Under the pieces are notes generated by a model. It had not been told where the DNA came from. It saw only the letters and a list, made by a program, of their open reading frames with translations, and made no database searches. A program made the position numbers and the translations under genes. From assembly GCF_000306115.2 (NCBI RefSeq), contig NZ_AKWX02000007.1, positions 372,001-436,000 on the forward strand: a stretch of 64,000 bases of DNA, read 5' to 3'. Positions 9,819 to 18,887 of this stretch are shown piece by piece (the stretch's first letter is position 1; the number at the start of each line of letters is the position of its first letter). Source of the stretch: Leptospira wolffii serovar Khorat str. Khorat-H2. GTDB taxonomy: Bacteria > Spirochaetota > Leptospiria > Leptospirales > Leptospiraceae.

Positions 9819-10253
9819 ATGAAGGACTCGTACGAGAGAACCAAGAGGATCCTGGAAGAGGCCGGCATCAATGTGACCGTACAAAGGTTACAGATGGCTA
9901 ATCTGTTATTGTCTCGGCCGCAGCATTTGACTGCGGATCAGGTCTTTCAATTGGTGAACGAGCATCTACCTAACGCATCTCGAGCCACGGTTTTCAATAA
10001 TCTAAAACTGTTTTCCGAAAAAGGAATCGTGCATCTCTTGGAATTGAAGTCGGGGATCACTCTTTACGATTCCAATATGGGTAACCACCACCACGCCATA
10101 GACGAGACGACGGGGGAAATCTTCGATATAGACCTGGACGAGAAATTGGAGCAAAAGATCCTTATGGAACTCCGGAAGGATTTCGAGGAAAAAACGGGCT
10201 CTAAACTTGAGAATTGCAATCTACTCATAACCCTGAAAGGAAAGAAAAAGTAA
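9819..10253 (+). CDS. perR: Fur-family peroxide regulator PerR lacking the structural zinc site
   Basis: A 144-residue Fur-family repressor. The N-terminal winged helix covers residues about 10-85 with [18 protein letters not shown] and [12 protein letters not shown]. The regulatory metal site is suggested by [16 protein letters not shown]. The two CxxC motifs that hold structural zinc in most Fur proteins are absent; the only cysteine is in ENCNLL. This matches the atypical PerR described in Leptospira. It senses peroxide through metal-catalysed oxidation of histidine and represses katE-type genes. It is divergent from ankyrin-katE, and the shared 156-bp spacer has two matching boxes. An AGGAGG ribosome site precedes the start by about 17 bases. 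Confidence 0.9.
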   Translation: MKDSYERTKRILEEAGINVTVQRLQMANLLLSRPQHLTADQVFQLVNEHLPNASRATVFNNLKLFSEKGIVHLLELKSGITLYDSNMGNHHHAIDETTGEIFDIDLDEKLEQKILMELRKDFEEKTGSKLENCNLLITLKGKKK

Positions 10254-10345
10254 TACATCTCTTTCGAAGACGGAGTCTCCGCCAGGGATGAGGCGGATAC
10301 GCCGAATCCGAAGCAAGCCCGGCCCGCCCAGGGCGGGAGGCGGCC

Positions 10346-10368
10346 AAAAATCTCCAAAAAAGATTTTT
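10346..10368. repeat. AT-rich hairpin in perR-flg intergenic region
   Basis: The perfect inverted repeat AAAAATCT/AGATTTTT with a seven-base loop sits just after a GC-rich dyad CCCGCCC-A-GGGCGGG (10323-10337). Together they could end perR transcription. The GC-rich block is unlike the AT-rich flank and may be a dispersed intergenic element. Confidence 0.4.
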
Positions 10369-10470
10369 GAAACGTGTAGGAGTTCCTTCTGATTTTTCCA
10401 GTTTATGTCCTCAAAATCGTAAGGAGAATTTACAAAACCGCCGATCCTTAAAGGGAGTAGAGGTGCGTAA

Positions 10471-11334
10471 ATGATTAGAGGAATGTATACAGGATCCAAC
10501 GGGATGATCGTGCAGCAAACCCGGATGGATGTGATCGCCAATAATCTCGCTAACGTGGATAAGACCGCTTATAAGAGAGATACGACCCTATTCAAGACGT
10601 TCCCGGAAATGCTGATCCATAGGTTCAATGAGGACGGAGTCGGTAAGGTTCCAATGGGTTCCTTCGATACGGCGCCGGTGGTCGGTAAACTAGGGTTAGG
10701 TGCCGAGGTGAACGAGATCTACACTAGATTCGAACAGGGAGCCGTGAAGAAAACGGACAATCCTTTCGATCTCATGCTCCAAGATAGACCCGGTTCGGAG
10801 CATCCCGCATTCTTTAGCGTATTGACTAATAGAGGGGAGAGACTTTCTCGCTCCGGCGCATTCGTTCTGGACACCAACGGTTTTCTCGTAACCCCTCAAG
10901 GATTTCCTTTGATGGGTGAAAACGGTCCGATTAAAGTCGCCAGAGGAAATTTTCTCATCAAGGAAAACGGAGAGATCTGGATCAATGGAGAGATCGGAAA
11001 CGATCCTCGCAATTCCGTAGGCGCGGATAAGAATCGATTTGAGACTCCCGTTCTTTTGGATAGAATTAAGGTTCGAACCGTAGAGAATCCTCGCCATCTG
11101 GATAAGGAAGGAGACTCCTTCTATAACGATACTCCGGAGTCCGGAGAGCCTAGACCGTTTAACTTGGACGAAGAGCCGAATATTCTCCAAGGTTATTTAG
11201 AAGCTTCTAATGTTAGCGTAGTTACCGAAATGGTGGAGATGATCGAAGTCAATCGTTCCTACGAGGCCAACCAAAAGACGGTCCAAACCCAGGACACTAT
11301 GCTAGGCAAGCTCCTGAACGACGTGCTGCGTTAA
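10471..11334 (+). CDS. Flagellar basal-body rod/hook protein, FlgF/FlgG family
   Basis: A 287-residue rod protein. The N-terminal signature [23 protein letters not shown] block (here [19 protein letters not shown]) and the C-terminal [19 protein letters not shown] block are both present, and the protein closes with the usual [15 protein letters not shown] helix. The family forms the flagellar rod in the periplasm. It is alone here, away from the flgI-flgJ operon, so it is probably a FlgF-like paralogue rather than the operon FlgG. Its last 33 bases overlap the tail of a transposase gene on the other strand, so an insertion sequence landed directly at its 3' end without damaging it. Confidence 0.87.
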   Translation: MIRGMYTGSNGMIVQQTRMDVIANNLANVDKTAYKRDTTLFKTFPEMLIHRFNEDGVGKVPMGSFDTAPVVGKLGLGAEVNEIYTRFEQGAVKKTDNPFDLMLQDRPGSEHPAFFSVLTNRGERLSRSGAFVLDTNGFLVTPQGFPLMGENGPIKVARGNFLIKENGEIWINGEIGNDPRNSVGADKNRFETPVLLDRIKVRTVENPRHLDKEGDSFYNDTPESGEPRPFNLDEEPNILQGYLEASNVSVVTEMVEMIEVNRSYEANQKTVQTQDTMLGKLLNDVLR

Positions 11335-12426
11335 AAATAACCTAGCTCCAATCCTCACAGAGCCTTCCTCTTCCTTCTGAACTAAAGCGTCGAGTCCGAT
11401 GACTTTCGCGTTCTTGAGGAAGGCAAATTCATTCAGATACAGAGTCGAGTATTCTGGTGTTGTATAGCAATATGCACCGAAGGAAGTTTTGAGTAATCTC
11501 TGGTTTCCTTCTGCTACTTGAGAATGAACTCCGTGCTTGCTCCATCTATTTCTTGCCCAACGATACCTTCCTTCTTTTGATTTTGCATTATGATTTACTG
11601 ATCTATGATTTCTATATATTCCCCAGAGCCAACGGTATCCTTGGTCCGTGAATAGCGGAGTTCGAATTGGCAAATGTTCTTTGATGATTGGTCCGAGTGT
11701 ATTTGCTTTTTGATTTGGAACTGAGTGAAAGAACACAGGTCCACCTTTGATTGCAATTGTATGAACTAAGGTTCCGATCTGTCTTCCACCAAGTTTATCC
11801 GAGAGATATATGGACGCAGTAGCTCCACTGTGGCGGAAACGTTTTCTTCCTTTGTTTGCTCTTGCAGATGCAGAATACAAAACGGCAGTATCTGCACATA
11901 TATAGGAACGCTTTGCCATTTTCTTTGTTATATTCGTATTCTCGTTTGGAGGCAAGTTGAAGTCTTTAAATTCATCCTCCAAGAGTTTGAATGTTATTTG
12001 TTTATATTTATCTAATTGTTCTGATGCAAAGACTTGGAATCTTCTTTTGAGTAACAGAGCTGCTTTATATGAAATACCTAATCTCTTGGAGATCTCTGTT
12101 GAGGTGAGAACTTTTGGATGTTGGATGAGAGATTCGTAAAATACATATCCGAACATCCAGAGTGGAAGTTTGCATTGATGAAGGGGAGTGTATGCTAGTC
12201 TTGAAGTTTGGTAATGGCAAACTCTACAACGAATTAGATCCGGTCGAGTTGAGATTTCTTTGTCCAGTATTTGATTCTCACAGTGAGGACATTTCTTTTT
12301 GTAGAAGTCCTGCAAGATCTTCTTTGTGATCTGCTCGAAGAACTCTATTCTGATTCCTGCATGTTTGAATTTGCTAGAGGTATTTACTGCTGACTTGTTT
12401 TTCTTACCGTCTTCCGACTTTTCCAT
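11302..12426 (-). CDS. IS1595-like (ISXO2-type) transposase
   Basis: A 374-residue transposase. Residues about 43-75 hold a CxxC...CxxC zinc ribbon (CPHC and CRVC), residues about 90-130 a helix-turn-helix of the [21 protein letters not shown] type, and the rest a DDE domain with [28 protein letters not shown] and [16 protein letters not shown]. The last 20 or so residues are encoded by flagellar-gene sequence, so the native C-terminus was probably replaced by read-through at the insertion point. It is in the same direction as, and about 65 percent alike to, the next transposase gene. Confidence 0.75.
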   Translation of the reverse strand: MEKSEDGKKNKSAVNTSSKFKHAGIRIEFFEQITKKILQDFYKKKCPHCENQILDKEISTRPDLIRCRVCHYQTSRLAYTPLHQCKLPLWMFGYVFYESLIQHPKVLTSTEISKRLGISYKAALLLKRRFQVFASEQLDKYKQITFKLLEDEFKDFNLPPNENTNITKKMAKRSYICADTAVLYSASARANKGRKRFRHSGATASIYLSDKLGGRQIGTLVHTIAIKGGPVFFHSVPNQKANTLGPIIKEHLPIRTPLFTDQGYRWLWGIYRNHRSVNHNAKSKEGRYRWARNRWSKHGVHSQVAEGNQRLLKTSFGAYCYTTPEYSTLYLNEFAFLKNAKVIGLDALVQKEEEGSVRIGARLFLTQHVVQELA

Positions 12427-12453
12427 CTGCGCGCGCGATTTGTGAGCAATGGT
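11347..12453. mobile_element. IS1595-like element, copy 1
   Basis: Tentative limits are set by weak inverted repeats, CCAATCCTCACAGAG at 11348-11362 and the reverse complement CCATTGCTCACAAAT at 12438-12452 (11 of 15 matches). No target duplication was found. The transposase fills nearly the whole element. Confidence 0.4.
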
Positions 12454-12465
12454 TACAGGGGATCG

Positions 12466-13639
12466 TTAAAAATCCTTTCCTTTCTTCCGCGCTCTCGGAT
12501 TGACAGCAAAAGCATCCCTACCTCCACACATCGACTCATCATTAACGAGCACATCCAAGCCGAATACATTCGCATTCTTAATGAAGCTAAACTCATTCAG
12601 ATAGAGTTGAGAGTATTCTGGCTTTATGTATCCGTAAGAAGCAAAGGCAGTTTTAAGGACCCTTTGATTCCCTTCTGCTACTTGGTTGTGAACTCCATTC
12701 TTACTCCAGCGATTACGAGCAAATCTATATCTATTATCTTTTGAACGAGCAGAGTGGTTCACTGATCTGTGGTTCTTGTAAATTCCCCAAAGCCAAGGGT
12801 ATCCTTGATCTGTAAAAAGTGGGGTGCAAGTAGGTAAGTGATCTTTGATGATTGGTCCTAAGGTATCTGCCTTCTGATTAGATACTGATGTGAAGAATAC
12901 TGGTCCTTGCTTTATTGCTATAGTCTGGACTAATGTTCCAACTTGTCTTCCTCCCAATTTTTCTGAAAGGTATATAGAAGATGTAGCACCACTATGTCTG
13001 TATCGTTTCCTACCTTGGCTTGCTCTCTCACCTGCAGAATACAATACAGCAGTGTCTACGCATACGTAAGGCTTGTTTCTCATCTTAGAGGTGATGTCTT
13101 TGTTCTCATTAGGAGGTAATAGGAAGTCCTTGAAGTTATCTTCTAAAGCATTGAATGTAAGTTGCTTATACTTTGGTAACTGATCAGAAGCGAATAGTTG
13201 AAACCTTCTCTTGAGTAAGCTGGCCGCATTATATCCTATTCTTAATTTCTTACTTAGTTCTGTTGCTGTTACTACCTTAGGGTATTGGATTATAGATTCA
13301 TAAAGGACGTATCCGAACATCCATATTGGTAGTTTAAAGTGATGTAGGGGAGTGTAACTTAGTCTTGATGTAAGGTATCTACACTGAGGGCATCTAATTA
13401 AGTCGGGCCGAGTTGAGATTTCTTTATCTAAGATTCTGCCATTACACTCAGGAGTTGGGCACTTCTTTGGGCAGAAGTCAGTTAGTATCTTCTTGGTTAT
13501 CTGGGTGAAGTAGGGTGTGTTGAGAGCAGGATTGTAGTGTTTAGGTAAGGTTGACTTAAATGGGAAAGTTGTTATATTCTTATTTTTTGATACAGGGGGA
13601 GCGGTTCGGATTTGAGGGAAAGGAGGTCCTCGGTTTGGA
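12466..13639 (-). pseudogene. IS1595-like transposase, copy 2, main part (split by IS3)
   Basis: This part encodes the zinc ribbon (CPTPEC...CPQC), helix-turn-helix and full DDE domain of a second ISXO2-type transposase, ending in ARKKGKDF. The frame has no start codon and stays open up to the IS3 element at 13640. The missing N-terminus is on the far side of that element (14874-14974). Removing the IS3 element and one GGA copy restores a continuous frame reading TRNPNRGPPF across the junction. The gene is therefore inactivated by insertion, not by decay. Confidence 0.8.
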
Positions 13640-13690
13640 TAGCCTAGTCACATAAAATCGGACACCTTTTTTGCTCAAAATGAGGTAAAG

Positions 13691-13996
13691 GTGAATATGA
13701 GTAGGACAGGAAAATACTCTCCAGAGTTTAAAGAACAAGCAGTAAAACGGACATTGTCCGGTTCTTTTACGATAAAAGAAGTAGCAGAGTCGTTAGGAAT
13801 CAGCTACTTTGTATTGCGTCAATGGAAGGCTGAATACGTGAAGAAGTCAGAAGAACAAAATCCCCCGACAGACAAGCAACTGAAAGAGAACGAAGAATTG
13901 AAGAAACTTCGTAAAGAAGTTCACCGCCTCAGGGAGGAGAATGCGATCTTAAAAAAGTATTCAGCCATGCTTTCGAAGGAACAAAATCTCGATTAG
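13691..13996 (+). CDS. IS3-family transposase OrfA
   Basis: A 101-residue DNA-binding protein with a helix-turn-helix (FTIKEVAESLGISYFVLRQW, residues about 25-45) and a C-terminal leucine-zipper-like coiled coil (LKKLRKEVHRLREENAILKK region). A slippery heptamer A AAA AAG lies in phase at 13951-13957. A -1 shift there leads into an open frame that runs on into orfB, giving the OrfAB transposase; without the shift, OrfA alone is made and normally acts as a regulator. Confidence 0.9.
   Translation: MNMSRTGKYSPEFKEQAVKRTLSGSFTIKEVAESLGISYFVLRQWKAEYVKKSEEQNPPTDKQLKENEELKKLRKEVHRLREENAILKKYSAMLSKEQNLD
13951..13957 (+). promoter_or_regulatory. Programmed -1 frameshift site (A AAA AAG)
   Basis: The heptamer is in the correct phase with the zero-frame codons AAA and AAG of orfA. 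After a -1 slip the frame reads VFSHAFEGTKSRLEF and enters orfB at its ATG (14002) with no stop. This is the standard way IS3 elements make their fused transposase. Confidence 0.75.
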
Positions 13997-14001
13997 AGTT
14001 C

Positions 14002-14844
14002 ATGGAGAACAACAGGAGATTGTTCTCTGTTAAAAGCATGGCCAGCTTATTCAATGTATCTCGATCTGGATTTTATGAATTTGTAAAACGAAGAAAGACC
14101 GCAATCGAGAAGTATGATCCTAAGTTTTTGAAATTCATCTATGATACTTGGAAAGATAACGATCAGAATTACGGATTTCTTAGATTATTTCGGGAAGTGA
14201 AGAAAGTATATCCTAACTATGGAGCCCGTTCAGTTCGAAAAGTAATGAAACTTTGCGGAATAAAGGGAAAGCAAGAGAAAAGATTTAGACCGTTCACGAC
14301 AGATTCCAGGCACTCTAAAGGTATTGCCCCTGATTTAGTTGTTAGAAACTTTAAGAGAGCTTCGATGAATGAGGTCTGGGTATCGGACGTAACCTATCTT
14401 CGTTCTTCTCTGGGTTGGCTTTATCTTTGTGTTGTTTTAGATCTATATTCTCGAAGAGTGGTCGGCTGGTCTTTAGGTCTTCGTAACGACTCGGATTTAG
14501 TTAAGTCCGCTCTCTTGAGGGGGATTGAACTTAGAAATCCACCGAAAGGCCTCATCTTTCATTCGGATCGAGGATCAAACTATTGTTCTAAAGAAACCCG
14601 ACAACTTCTAATGTCGAACAGAATTAGAAGGAGCAATAGTCGAAAAGGAAATTGCTGGGACAATGCAGTCTCAGAATCTTTCTTTAGCACTCTTAAGAGA
14701 GAGATGAAGTATAACTATTTCTATAGATTAGAAGAAGCCCAAGCAACAGTTTTTGATTATATAGAAGTTTATTATAATAGACGAAGATTACATTCTTTTT
14801 TAGGATACGTGAGTCCCGTTGAATTTGAAGAAAAAGCGGCTTAA
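14002..14844 (+). CDS. IS3-family transposase OrfB (rve integrase domain)
   Basis: A 280-residue catalytic part with an HTH_21-like segment at about residues 40-95 and an integrase core from about residue 110. Catalytic residues are seen in VWVSDVTYL (first D), IFHSDRGSNY (second D) and DNAVSESFFSTLKRE (E). It ends with the usual YNRRRLHSFLGYVSPVEFE tail. It appears intact and is in the -1 frame relative to orfA, so it is likely made as an OrfAB fusion. Confidence 0.9.
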   Translation: MENNRRLFSVKSMASLFNVSRSGFYEFVKRRKTAIEKYDPKFLKFIYDTWKDNDQNYGFLRLFREVKKVYPNYGARSVRKVMKLCGIKGKQEKRFRPFTTDSRHSKGIAPDLVVRNFKRASMNEVWVSDVTYLRSSLGWLYLCVVLDLYSRRVVGWSLGLRNDSDLVKSALLRGIELRNPPKGLIFHSDRGSNYCSKETRQLLMSNRIRRSNSRKGNCWDNAVSESFFSTLKREMKYNYFYRLEEAQATVFDYIEVYYNRRRLHSFLGYVSPVEFEEKAA

Positions 14845-14873
14845 AAGGTGTCCACTAAAACGTAACTAGGCTA

Positions 14874-14974
14874 GGATTACGAGTATTACATATTCCGAAT
14901 TCGTTCCAAAGTTGAGTAGGAGTGAAGGATTGTTTAGGATGGTCGATTTTTGAGTGTTTTAAAGCAGTTTGCAT
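14874..14974 (-). pseudogene. 5' fragment of IS1595-like transposase copy 2
   Basis: On the minus strand an ATG at 14974 opens a frame MQTALKHSKIDHP..., ending ICNTRN at the IS3 border. Joined to the part beyond the IS3 element (13639 downward) it continues in frame as NPNRGPPFP. It supplies the start codon missing from the larger fragment. The flanking sequence up to 15236 is AT-rich and shows no gene. Confidence 0.7.
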
Positions 14975-15236
14975 GGTTTGCGTTTTTGTTATTTTTAAGG
15001 AACTAAAACGATAGACATGATTAAAAGAAAAGTAAAAAATGAAAATTTATGCGAGTATTTTTTGTTGTCATTCTTGCGGGATGTTAACAGAAATCTTTAA
15101 AAGGTGGAGAAGGTGGCTTGTTAGTCTGACTACAGCTTAAGCCGAGATGGTTGTCCAATTTGAGAGCGGTTCGGTGAAATTCCTAAACTTCTGAATTGAC
15201 CTATGGAAAAACAGATTAAAAATAGCAACCTGACCG

Positions 15237-17633
15237 ATGGCTCTAAAAAAATCTGAACTTTACTCTTCCATCTGGCAAAGCTGCGATGAATTACGCGGCG
15301 GTATGGATGCCAGCCAATACAAAGACTATGTGCTCGTTCTTTTGTTTATAAAATATATCAGCGACAAGTATAGCGGTGGTATGTACGAACCTATAAAAAT
15401 ACCCAAGGGTGCGAGTTTCAGAGATATGATCGCACTAAAAGGTAAGGCAGATATAGGAGATCAAATTAATAAGAAAATTATTGCTCCACTTGCAAAAGCT
15501 AACAAGCTTTCCGACATGCCTGATTTTAATTCTGATAAATTAGGTAGCGGCAAAGAAAAAGTAGAAAGACTTGGTAACCTGATTTCGATATTCGAAAACC
15601 CTGCATTAGATTTTTCCAAGAACCGCGCGGAAGGTGACGATCTTTTAGGTGATGCGTACGAATATCTCATGCGTCACTTTGCTACCGAAAGCGGAAAGAG
15701 TAAGGGACAATTTTATACTCCGGCTGAAGTGAGTCGCGTAATCGCTCAAGTCATCGGAATTCGTTCTGCAAAAACAGGACCTTCTACTAGTGTGTATGAT
15801 CCAACTTGTGGTTCTGGTTCTCTGCTTTTGAAGGTAGCTGACGAAGCTGAAACTGATGTGACTCTCTATGGGCAAGAAAAAGATAGTGCGACGACCGGAC
15901 TTGCTCGAATGAATATGATCTTGCATAATAATCCAGGTGCACTGATCGAAAATGGAAATACCCTTTCTGATCCAAAGTTCAAAGAAAGAGATAAACTTAA
16001 AACCTTCGATTACGTAATTGCAAATCCACCGTTTAGCGATAAGAGATGGAGCACAGGAATTGATACTGAAAAGGATCCATACGATCGATTTGAGCCGTTT
16101 GGTGTGCCGCCAGGTAAGCAAGGTGATTATGCATATTTGCTACATATTGTCCGTTCGTTAAAAAAAAATGGTAAGGGAGCTTGTATTCTTCCTCATGGAG
16201 TTCTTTTCCGGGGAAATGCAGAAGCGGAGATTCGAAAAAATTTAGTAAGGAAAGGATATATTAAAGGGATTATCGGTCTCCCTGCAAACTTGTTTTATGG
16301 TACTGGAATTCCTGCGTGTATCATAGTAATTGATAAAGAAGATTCTCAAGCAAGAAAGGGAATCTTCATGATGGATGCAAGTTCCGGCTTTATCAAGGAT
16401 GGAAATAAAAATCGTCTGCGGTCGCGTGATATTCATAAGATTGTGGATGTGTTTATTAAACAAGATGATGTCGCTAAGTATGCTAGAATGGTCCCGCTTG
16501 ATGAGATTGAAAAGAATGAATTCAATCTGAATTTGCCTCGTTACGTTGATTCCCAGGAAGAAGATGATCTGCAAGACATCAATGGGCATTTGCGAGGTGG
16601 TATACCTGTTCGCGACATTGATGCACTTTCTGCTTATTGGAAGATTTGTCCTGGACTCAGGAATACTCTTTTTAAAGAAAATCGTCCGGGATATGTGGAT
16701 CTTACTGTTTCTAAATCAGAAATCGAAAATGTGATCTTCAACCATACAGAATTTAAATTGTTAGTTGATAAAATGAATGCCCATTTTGGTGCTTGGAAAG
16801 AGAAAAAACTTTCTGCTTTGAAAAAATTAAAACCTGGGTTTCTGCCAACGGAATTTATTTCCGAACTTTCAGAAGGGCTACTTTTGCATTACGAGGGTCA
16901 GCCGTTGATCGATCGATACTCCGTGTATCAACATCTCATGGATTATTGGGGCGATATTATGCAGGATGATTGTTACTTGATTTCTAAAGGTGGATGGAAA
17001 GCAGAAACGTATCGTGTGCTTGTTAAAGATAAGAATGGCAGAGATAAAGATAAAGGTTGGGTATGCGATCTTATTCCGAAAGAGCTGATCGTGAGTCGAT
17101 TCTTTAGTAGGGAAAAGGTGGCACTCTCTGAATTGCAAAATGAGTTGGAAGAAATTATTGCACAAATGCAGGAATTGGAAGAAGAAAACGGCATCGATGA
17201 AGGTGTATTCTCGGGACTGGAAAAAATCAACAAAGCATTAGTGAATGCGCGTCTGAAAGAAATTGCCAATGATTCGGATGCAAAAGAAGAAATTCAAGTG
17301 TTGAAAAATTGGCTTAGACTTTCAGATCAAGAAATAGAATTGCGAAGGCAGGAAAAAGTAAAGGAAGCAGAACTCGATGACCTAGCTTATAAGAAATATC
17401 CCAAATTAACTGAATCTGAAATCAAGATGCTGGTTGTGGATTACAAATGGCTCACGCAACTCGATATGGCGGTTCATGGGGAAATGGATAGAATTAGCAA
17501 GATGCTTAAGCAACGTGTTAAAGAACTTACAGAACGTTATGTAACGCCTCTGTCTGAATTTACGAAAAAAGTAGAGGATCTGGAAGTAAAAGTTGCAGCG
17601 CATTTAAAGAAGATGGGATTCCAATGGAACTGA
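15237..17633 (+). CDS. hsdM: Type I restriction-modification system, methyltransferase subunit HsdM
   Basis: A 798-residue N6-adenine methyltransferase. The N-terminal HsdM domain (residues about 8-135) is followed by SAM motif I DPTCGSGSLLLK at about residue 188 and the catalytic motif IV NPPF at about residue 261. Typical HsdM is about 500 residues; here roughly 300 extra residues follow, rich in Lys and Glu with a coiled coil near 630-690. It is the first gene of hsdM-hsdS-hsdR; its end overlaps hsdS by 10 bases. Gene and flank are more AT-rich than the flagellar and nor genes, in keeping with transfer. Confidence 0.93.
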   Translation: MALKKSELYSSIWQSCDELRGGMDASQYKDYVLVLLFIKYISDKYSGGMYEPIKIPKGASFRDMIALKGKADIGDQINKKIIAPLAKANKLSDMPDFNSDKLGSGKEKVERLGNLISIFENPALDFSKNRAEGDDLLGDAYEYLMRHFATESGKSKGQFYTPAEVSRVIAQVIGIRSAKTGPSTSVYDPTCGSGSLLLKVADEAETDVTLYGQEKDSATTGLARMNMILHNNPGALIENGNTLSDPKFKERDKLKTFDYVIANPPFSDKRWSTGIDTEKDPYDRFEPFGVPPGKQGDYAYLLHIVRSLKKNGKGACILPHGVLFRGNAEAEIRKNLVRKGYIKGIIGLPANLFYGTGIPACIIVIDKEDSQARKGIFMMDASSGFIKDGNKNRLRSRDIHKIVDVFIKQDDVAKYARMVPLDEIEKNEFNLNLPRYVDSQEEDDLQDINGHLRGGIPVRDIDALSAYWKICPGLRNTLFKENRPGYVDLTVSKSEIENVIFNHTEFKLLVDKMNAHFGAWKEKKLSALKKLKPGFLPTEFISELSEGLLLHYEGQPLIDRYSVYQHLMDYWGDIMQDDCYLISKGGWKAETYRVLVKDKNGRDKDKGWVCDLIPKELIVSRFFSREKVALSELQNELEEIIAQMQELEEENGIDEGVFSGLEKINKALVNARLKEIANDSDAKEEIQVLKNWLRLSDQEIELRRQEKVKEAELDDLAYKKYPKLTESEIKMLVVDYKWLTQLDMAVHGEMDRISKMLKQRVKELTERYVTPLSEFTKKVEDLEVKVAAHLKKMGFQWN

Positions 17634-18877
17634 AGTCGGGTTTCAAACAAACCGAAGTCGGTGTGATTCCCGAGGACTGGGAAGTTAGAACTATGGATAC
17701 TTTTGGTCGTATTATTAGAGGTGCTAGTCCGCGTCCTCAGGGAGATAGGCGATACTTTGGCGGGAATATTCCACGATTGATGGTGGAAGACATCACTCGT
17801 GATCATCACTGGGTTACAGCAGAAACAGACTTCCTAACTAACGAAGGTGCTAAAATGAGCCGATATTGCAAGCGCGGTACTCTTGTAGTTGTATGTTCAG
17901 GGACCCCAACCGCAGTTGGTTTACCGGCGCGGTTGGCTATAGATGCGTGTATCCATGACGGAATTTTGGCTTTTCAGAATATTGAATACAATGTGGAGCT
18001 CGATTTTCTATTTCATGCTCTCGCGGCGAATCAAAGTAAACTTCATTCCGCAGCAACGCATGGAGGCACTTTTGTAAATCTCACGACTACAGGATTTGGT
18101 CAATTTCGGATTGCAAAGCCTACGTCCCTACCTGAGCAAAAAGCAATTGCGGAAGCATTAGGCGATGTCGATTCACTTATTGAATCTCTAGAACAGCTCG
18201 TCGAAAAGAAAAAAAACATTAAGCAAGGAGCCATGCAGGAATTGCTTACAGGGAAGAGGAGATTACCGGGGTTTAGCGGAGAATGGGTCGAAAGAAAGTT
18301 AGGGGACCTCGCTATTTTTGCTAAAGTGGGGATTAATCCTGCAATAACGCCCGATGCAATATTTGTCCACTTTAGTTTGCCAGCCTTTGATTCGGGTGCC
18401 GAACCGATTGTAGAATTTGGATCACAGATAGGAAGTAGTAAGCTCCGCGTACCTCAGGGGGCAATTTTAATTTCAAAGCTTAATCCTAGGATTTCTCGTA
18501 TTTGGGCACCAGCACATGTTCCTGATAATGCCATATGTTCTACAGAATTCTTACCCTTGGTACCCTACTCACATTACCATCGCGATTATTTAACATTTAT
18601 TTTCAAGTCTGAGCCGTTTCAAGCTCAACTAGTATTAAATGCAGTAGGTACAACAGGAAGTCACACACGAATACAACCTAATCAAGCGCTGCAATGTACC
18701 TTTTGGATCACTGTTGACATGAAAGAACAAATTGCCATCGCCGCCATCCTCTCCGAAATGGATTCCGAAATCTCCGCACTTGAAGAAAAACTTTTCAAAA
18801 CACGCGTGATCAAGCAGGGGATGATGCAAGAATTGCTAACGGGTAGGATTCGTCTAGTTCAGCCAGCTGTAATCTAG
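17624..18877 (+). CDS. hsdS: Type I restriction-modification system, specificity subunit HsdS
   Basis: A 417-residue DNA-recognition subunit with two target-recognition domains. The first starts with the typical IPEDWEVRTM and covers residues about 15-175; a conserved helical spacer follows (LPEQKAIAEALGDVDSLIESL, cut at 20 here as in the family repeat EQKAIAEAL). The second domain covers about 220-375 and ends with a matching helix EQIAIAAILSEMDSEI. The repeated MQELLTGK / MQELLTGR motif closes each half. Each domain reads half of a split target site. Confidence 0.92.
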   Translation: MELKSGFKQTEVGVIPEDWEVRTMDTFGRIIRGASPRPQGDRRYFGGNIPRLMVEDITRDHHWVTAETDFLTNEGAKMSRYCKRGTLVVVCSGTPTAVGLPARLAIDACIHDGILAFQNIEYNVELDFLFHALAANQSKLHSAATHGGTFVNLTTTGFGQFRIAKPTSLPEQKAIAEALGDVDSLIESLEQLVEKKKNIKQGAMQELLTGKRRLPGFSGEWVERKLGDLAIFAKVGINPAITPDAIFVHFSLPAFDSGAEPIVEFGSQIGSSKLRVPQGAILISKLNPRISRIWAPAHVPDNAICSTEFLPLVPYSHYHRDYLTFIFKSEPFQAQLVLNAVGTTGSHTRIQPNQALQCTFWITVDMKEQIAIAAILSEMDSEISALEEKLFKTRVIKQGMMQELLTGRIRLVQPAVI

Positions 18878-18887
18878 AGAGGAATAT

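Larger units (their letters stand above)
13640..14873 (+). mobile_element. IS3-family insertion sequence
   Basis: A 1.23-kb element with imperfect terminal inverted repeats. The left end reads TAGCCTAGTCACATAAAATC and continues GGACACCTTTT; the reverse complement of the right end starts TAGCCTAGTTACG and has the same GGACACCTTTT. A GGA direct repeat flanks it (13637-13639 and 14874-14876), as expected of 3-bp target duplication. It carries orfA and orfB and interrupts an IS1595-like transposase gene. Confidence 0.85.

Noticed and set aside
15203..15256. 17-codon leader frame overlapping the hsdM start
   Set aside because: No ribosome site or attenuator-like structure seen; likely chance.
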